Shown piece by piece: positions 60,311 to 64,000 of a stretch of 64,000 nt of DNA; the stretch's first letter is position 1; each line of letters begins with the position of its first letter. The notes beneath the pieces are model-generated. The model did not search any database and was not told where the DNA came from. It saw only the letters and a list, made by a program, of their open reading frames with translations. The DNA lies in assembly GCA_000697665.1 (NCBI GenBank), contig KL197712.1, positions 960,754-1,024,753 on the forward strand. Direction: 5' to 3'. A program made the translations under genes and the position numbers. The stretch is from Jaapia argillacea MUCL 33604. Taxonomy: Eukaryota; Basidiomycota; Agaricomycetes; Jaapiales; Jaapiaceae.

Positions 60311-63090
60311 CTAGGCAACATTTGGAGATACTTGAAGTGAAAGGACACCGGTGCGGCTCGGGGGCCTCAAGCCGGACATTGCATCAAATGAAAGGGTTGA
60401 ACTGGAAAAAGGGGGCAAATCGACATGATCGCCGGGTGCTGTACCGTCGATGTTGGCGAGCTTGGCAGTACTTCTCTGACGACGGGCTTGTTCGCTCTCT
60501 TGTTCCTCTTCCTCAGCAGGTGCATCTTGTTGCTCGTGGGTGGCGGGGGAGGCACTTTGCTGTCCTGTAGAAGTTTCTTCTTCGGCACTATCAGCGGGAG
60601 CCTGAGGTGGAGGAGGTGGAGACTGCTGTGGACGACGAATAGCAGGAGGTGCACCTGATTTAATCCTCCCAAGCTTGGTCATTCGCTCAAGGACGATGGG
60701 TTGTCGAGTTTGTCCCGGATCTTCGACTGGTTCCTCAGTTGGACCCGGATCTTGATGCTCCGGGGTCGCATTGACAGCTGGAGTGGAGGCCAACTGGACG
60801 TCTTCCGTTTGGCTGTTCACTGGGGCGGGACTGTTGGGCCTCAGCTCGGATATTGGCGAGGGGGTAAAATCGAGATGACTGCCAGGTGCTGAACTGGTCG
60901 CGTTGGTCACGGGAGCGGAGGCTAGCCGGACAACTTCCGTTTGGCTGTCTACTAAGGCGGAACTATCGGGCCTCAGCTCGGATGTGACTGACGTATTCCA
61001 TTAGCTAGGGTAAGGATCGAGTGGTAGAGAGATTTACCTGTCGCGGAACTCAACGAGGATTACTCTTGTCGGGGTTCATCGGACTGGCCAACAAATGAAG
61101 CTGGGGCGTGAATCGAACGGTAGACAGAGTTGCTGGTTGCCTTGAGTGGAGTATTTGATGAGTCGATGGGGTTATCTTTAGTGGTAAAACTCACCGAAGC
61201 ACTTGGGACAAAACACGGCGCCGACGGCGAAATGGCCTTTTTCGTCCGATCTTTTTCCTTGGATTCAGTTTCCGCGTTATTCCCGAGACTTGAGGTAAGC
61301 TCGTTGGGAGTAGATGTTGTACCAGACACAGTGACAACAGGACTACTCAAATAATGGTTGTCAACCAAAGATACATCCGAAGCTGTGGGGTTCAAGGGCG
61401 TCGAATTCGAGGGGATCCGAGGAGGTCCGGAGCCACTGAATGTGGACACAGAAAGCGACTGTGAATGGAATCCAGGAACAGCCAAGCCAACGGCGGCTGA
61501 GATGGAGGGCGACCCTGTCTCAGCGTCGACGGAACTCGACGATACAGAAGCCGCTAGCGGGGAAACATTCCCACTGCCACTCCCAAGAACAACAGACCTC
61601 GTAACTGGTGACACACTTGCACTGGTGATAGACGTGAAAGCCGAGGATGCATTCGGTGAGTTTGGCGCGGTACTGGGCGGGGTGGTGGTCTCCGAAGATT
61701 GAGAACGAGTGATAGAGGCAACAGAGGGCGAAGTGCTAGGCGTCGGAGAGTAGGGTGAAGGTACTGGCGGCTGCACGTCCCCGTTCCCATCCATCCGGGA
61801 GGGAACGGCGGAAGCGGACCCAGAGTCTGACCCAGCACCGGCGCTAGTTGTAACACCCCCGTTGGCTGCTCCAGGAGCAGACGCCAGCTGGAGGTCTTCC
61901 GTTTGGCTGTTAGCTGAGGTGGAACTATCGGGCCGCAGCTCAGCTATTGGTGGGGAGGAAAAATTGGGACGACCACCGGGTGCCGCACTGATCGCATCGG
62001 GGGTTGGAGCGGAGGCCAGCTGGTGGCCTTCCGTTTGGTTGCTCGCTGAGGCAGGGCCATCGGACCTCAGCCCAGATGTTGGTAATGGGGGGAAATGGAG
62101 ATGGTCACCGGGTGCTGCGCTGGCCACATTGATGGCGGGAGCGGAGGCCGACTGGAGGCGCTCCGTTTGGCTGTTCGCCGAGGTGGTTCTCGTTCGGGAT
62201 GGATGGTGTAGGGTCGGAGAAGAGCCGATATTAGAATGACCGCCGGGTTCTACAACAACCGGATTGGCAGCTGGAGCAGAGGCCGCTGTCCCCTGGGGGC
62301 CTCCCGTTCGGCTGTTCGCCGAGGCAGGTATCTTCTGGAAGCCTTCCGTATCGCTGGATGCACCCCCGAACTTCCTCGCTACGTCTTGCTCGAATACATC
62401 CTGAATATACCTCGTGGCTTCTTCCAACTCGGCGTTATTCCCTGCTGCACGCTCAACGGGTCCTAGATGGGTTAAAGTTTGAAGGTGAGAGTAGCTCATG
62501 GCGTCCAACCTGAATTCGGATGTGGCTAGGCTTATTTCAAGCTGTGCCACCTGACTGTCCCTGTCTATCATCTGGAACTGACAGTGTTTGGTCCCGATGC
62601 ACCTCACTAGATTTCCCCACAGGCATCCTGCATACCACCAGCAGTTGAACGACCATACATCGTACTGGTCGGCTGCCGTTCCGATGACCTCGAGAAGAAT
62701 TGTGATGTATCGGAGATCGATGTCGGTAGGATTCACCGTGACGAAGGCGACGATTCGGTCACCCGGACGCTGAGCAGCGCGTGAATTGCTCTAGTTCGAG
62801 GCCGTGTCTCTGCAATTCGACCTACAACAACAGCCGAAGATCTTGAACCATGATGAGGTGTCACGTTCGAAGCGAAGGGCGGTGTCATAGGGGGTACGAG
62901 GATTGGACTCGTCGCGACATATGATGATGATATATTCGTGGGATGGGAAGCGTTTGTTTTTCACCCAGTTGATTTCGCGAAGGTAGATTCGTTCGGCGGT
63001 GGCGTCGTCGAGAGAGTTGACCCACTGACTGAACTCCTTTGCTTTGATTTTTCTGCGGGGAGGAAATTTGGAGAAAAGGTCATCGACCAT
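60311..63090 (-). pseudogene. CWWYAG-family copy 5 with two in-frame stop codons
   Basis: Exons 63090-61038 and 60987-60311 join across a good 50-nt intron (GTAAAT..GTCAG with a CTAAT branch site). Together they are 2730 nt, 910 codons, with no frameshift but two internal stops: TAG at codon 100 (62793-62791), where the family has Trp in RDTVS.WSSS, and TAA at codon 677 (61062-61060). The frame on both sides is clearly the same gene. The His motif PSHEYIII lies before the first stop and the Cys motif NCWWYAGCLW after it. Instead of the beta-rich C-terminal domain, the tail is more than 600 residues of Ser/Thr/Pro sequence with 44-residue repeats, ending in an acidic QESEQARRQRST region. The 5' flank resembles that of copy 2. 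Confidence 0.6.
60760..62300 (-). repeat. 132-bp (44-residue) repeats in copy 5, two blocks
   Basis: Block one lies at about 61862-62300 and block two at about 60760-60990. The unit encodes a consensus NSQTE..QLASAP...... SAAPG.H..F..... ELRPDS. Units differ by many substitutions but keep length, so the phase is under some constraint or the breakage is recent. Confidence 0.65.
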
Positions 63091-64000
63091 AGCAGAGATC
63101 CAGGTGGTAAGATGATGAGGTGGTAAGGTGAGACTGAGGTGGGAGATGTGCAAAACCGTTGCTTAATAGTGCAATGCCTTGTAAATCATGTTCACCACGT
63201 TCAGCGACGCCTCATTCCTGATAATTAAGATAAGCAACCTGCAAGGGGGACGCGAGACGACATACACTGCATAGGCTGGCCCTCACAAACTAGGCATAGT
63301 ATTTGGCGGCTAAGTAATCTCTATCGCCTCGAAATGAACGAGGCGAGGACGATTCACGAAGCTGCCGTCGAAGCACCTGCCTCGGTATAATCGAGACAGC
63401 CTTGCATTGTTTCCTGGAACAGCCTTCAAGTTGTCTTTTTAATAGAGCATTGTAATGGGAGGCGGGGAATACAGAGATAGACAGACAGATAGGTCAGTAC
63501 TCGACGTGGCTCGTTGACGAGCTGCGTAGAGCTGATCGGAGGTATCCGCACATCACGGGCGAATATCAATGCCACAGAGAACGTGGCCTCCTTTCTGACC
63601 GGCCTCAGTGCTGTTGGCAATCTGTCCGTCTGTACAACAGTTATGTGCAAACTTCGGCTCCGACATTGAGGATATCACTTGTGTATTTCGCGACCAGACG
63701 GTTTCCAAACCCGAACCCAAAACCCAAAGGTTTCCCTGATTGACAAGAAACGAGATTCTCGTTGGGCAACAAGGGGTCGATGAGATGGCAGGAGGCAGCG
63801 AAGCTGAGAGTGTGCTTGCAAGTCACAGCACCGTGCTGCAAGGCTATGCACCAAGGTGAGAGGAGACCGGTACAATCAAGGCACTATGGGAAGTAATGGC
63901 ATTTATTTTGAGTGCTTCCGTCACTCTTCTGCTACGAATGAGTGCTAAGTACACTGGTTCGGACAGCGCACAAAATAAGTGCTTCGAGGACAAGTGCTCG
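63091..64000. other. Upstream flank of copy 5 and window end
   Basis: The first 150 bp or so resembles the copy 2 upstream flank. The rest has short frames only; nothing else is recognised. Confidence 0.4.

Noticed and set aside
61130-62239. Several open plus-strand frames opposite copy 5
   Set aside because: The minus-strand repeats are GC-rich and regular, which keeps the opposite strand open; the minus frame matches the gene family.

Overview
The window comes from a filamentous basidiomycete, most likely an Agaricomycete; the species cannot be named from the sequence. Genes have many short introns (about 45-65 nt, GT..AG, a few GC..AG). The gene set is fungal: PMT4, ERG4, Sos7, eL43 and secreted GH18 enzymes. 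No tRNA, rRNA or CRISPR array was recognised. All gene models were assembled by hand from reading frames, splice signals and remembered family sequences, and I checked that the exon lengths of each intact model add up to a multiple of three.

Layout. 0-4 kb: a hAT transposase remnant, a chimeric C2H2 zinc-finger gene and an intact member (copy 2) of a repeated gene family called here the CWWYAG family. 4-19 kb: mostly conserved housekeeping genes: kinetochore protein Sos7, ribosomal protein eL43, a ZC3H3/Red5-type CCCH protein, a degenerate choline-phosphate cytidylyltransferase, a large F-box protein, a Leu5-type mitochondrial carrier, a tail-anchored coiled-coil protein and a SnoaL-like protein. 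19-23 kb: a tandem duplication of the CWWYAG family (copy 3 broken, copy 4 intact). 23.5-27.4 kb: two tandem secreted GH18 genes. 30-32.4 kb: two small secreted proteins of one family, with a third member at 42 kb. 32.4-36.9 kb: a stretch with no gene I can support. 36.9-45.3 kb: NADP-glutamate dehydrogenase, a double CxxC protein, the third secreted-family member and ERG4. 45.7-59.2 kb: densely packed conserved genes: the MVP1 sorting nexin, PMT4, a Pof7/FBXO9 F-box protein, a DNAJB12-like chaperone, a cytochrome c oxidase small subunit and the PP2A B subunit. 60-63 kb: copy 5 of the CWWYAG family, interrupted by two in-frame stop codons.

The most unusual content is the CWWYAG family. Five copies lie in 64 kb. 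They share an N-terminal domain with an invariant His (in PSHEYILL) followed about 100 residues later by an invariant Cys (in NCWWYAGCLW), an order that recalls circularly permuted papain-like folds. Their C-termini differ: a beta-rich domain, a zinc-finger module, or a long Ser/Thr/Pro repeat. Two copies are intact and three are broken in different ways. Other points of note are a cytidylyltransferase whose HxGH motif reads SxGH, clustered GC-AG introns, and an array of GAGTAACAAA motifs spaced about 21 bp apart in the divergent promoter between the Pof7-like and DnaJ genes.
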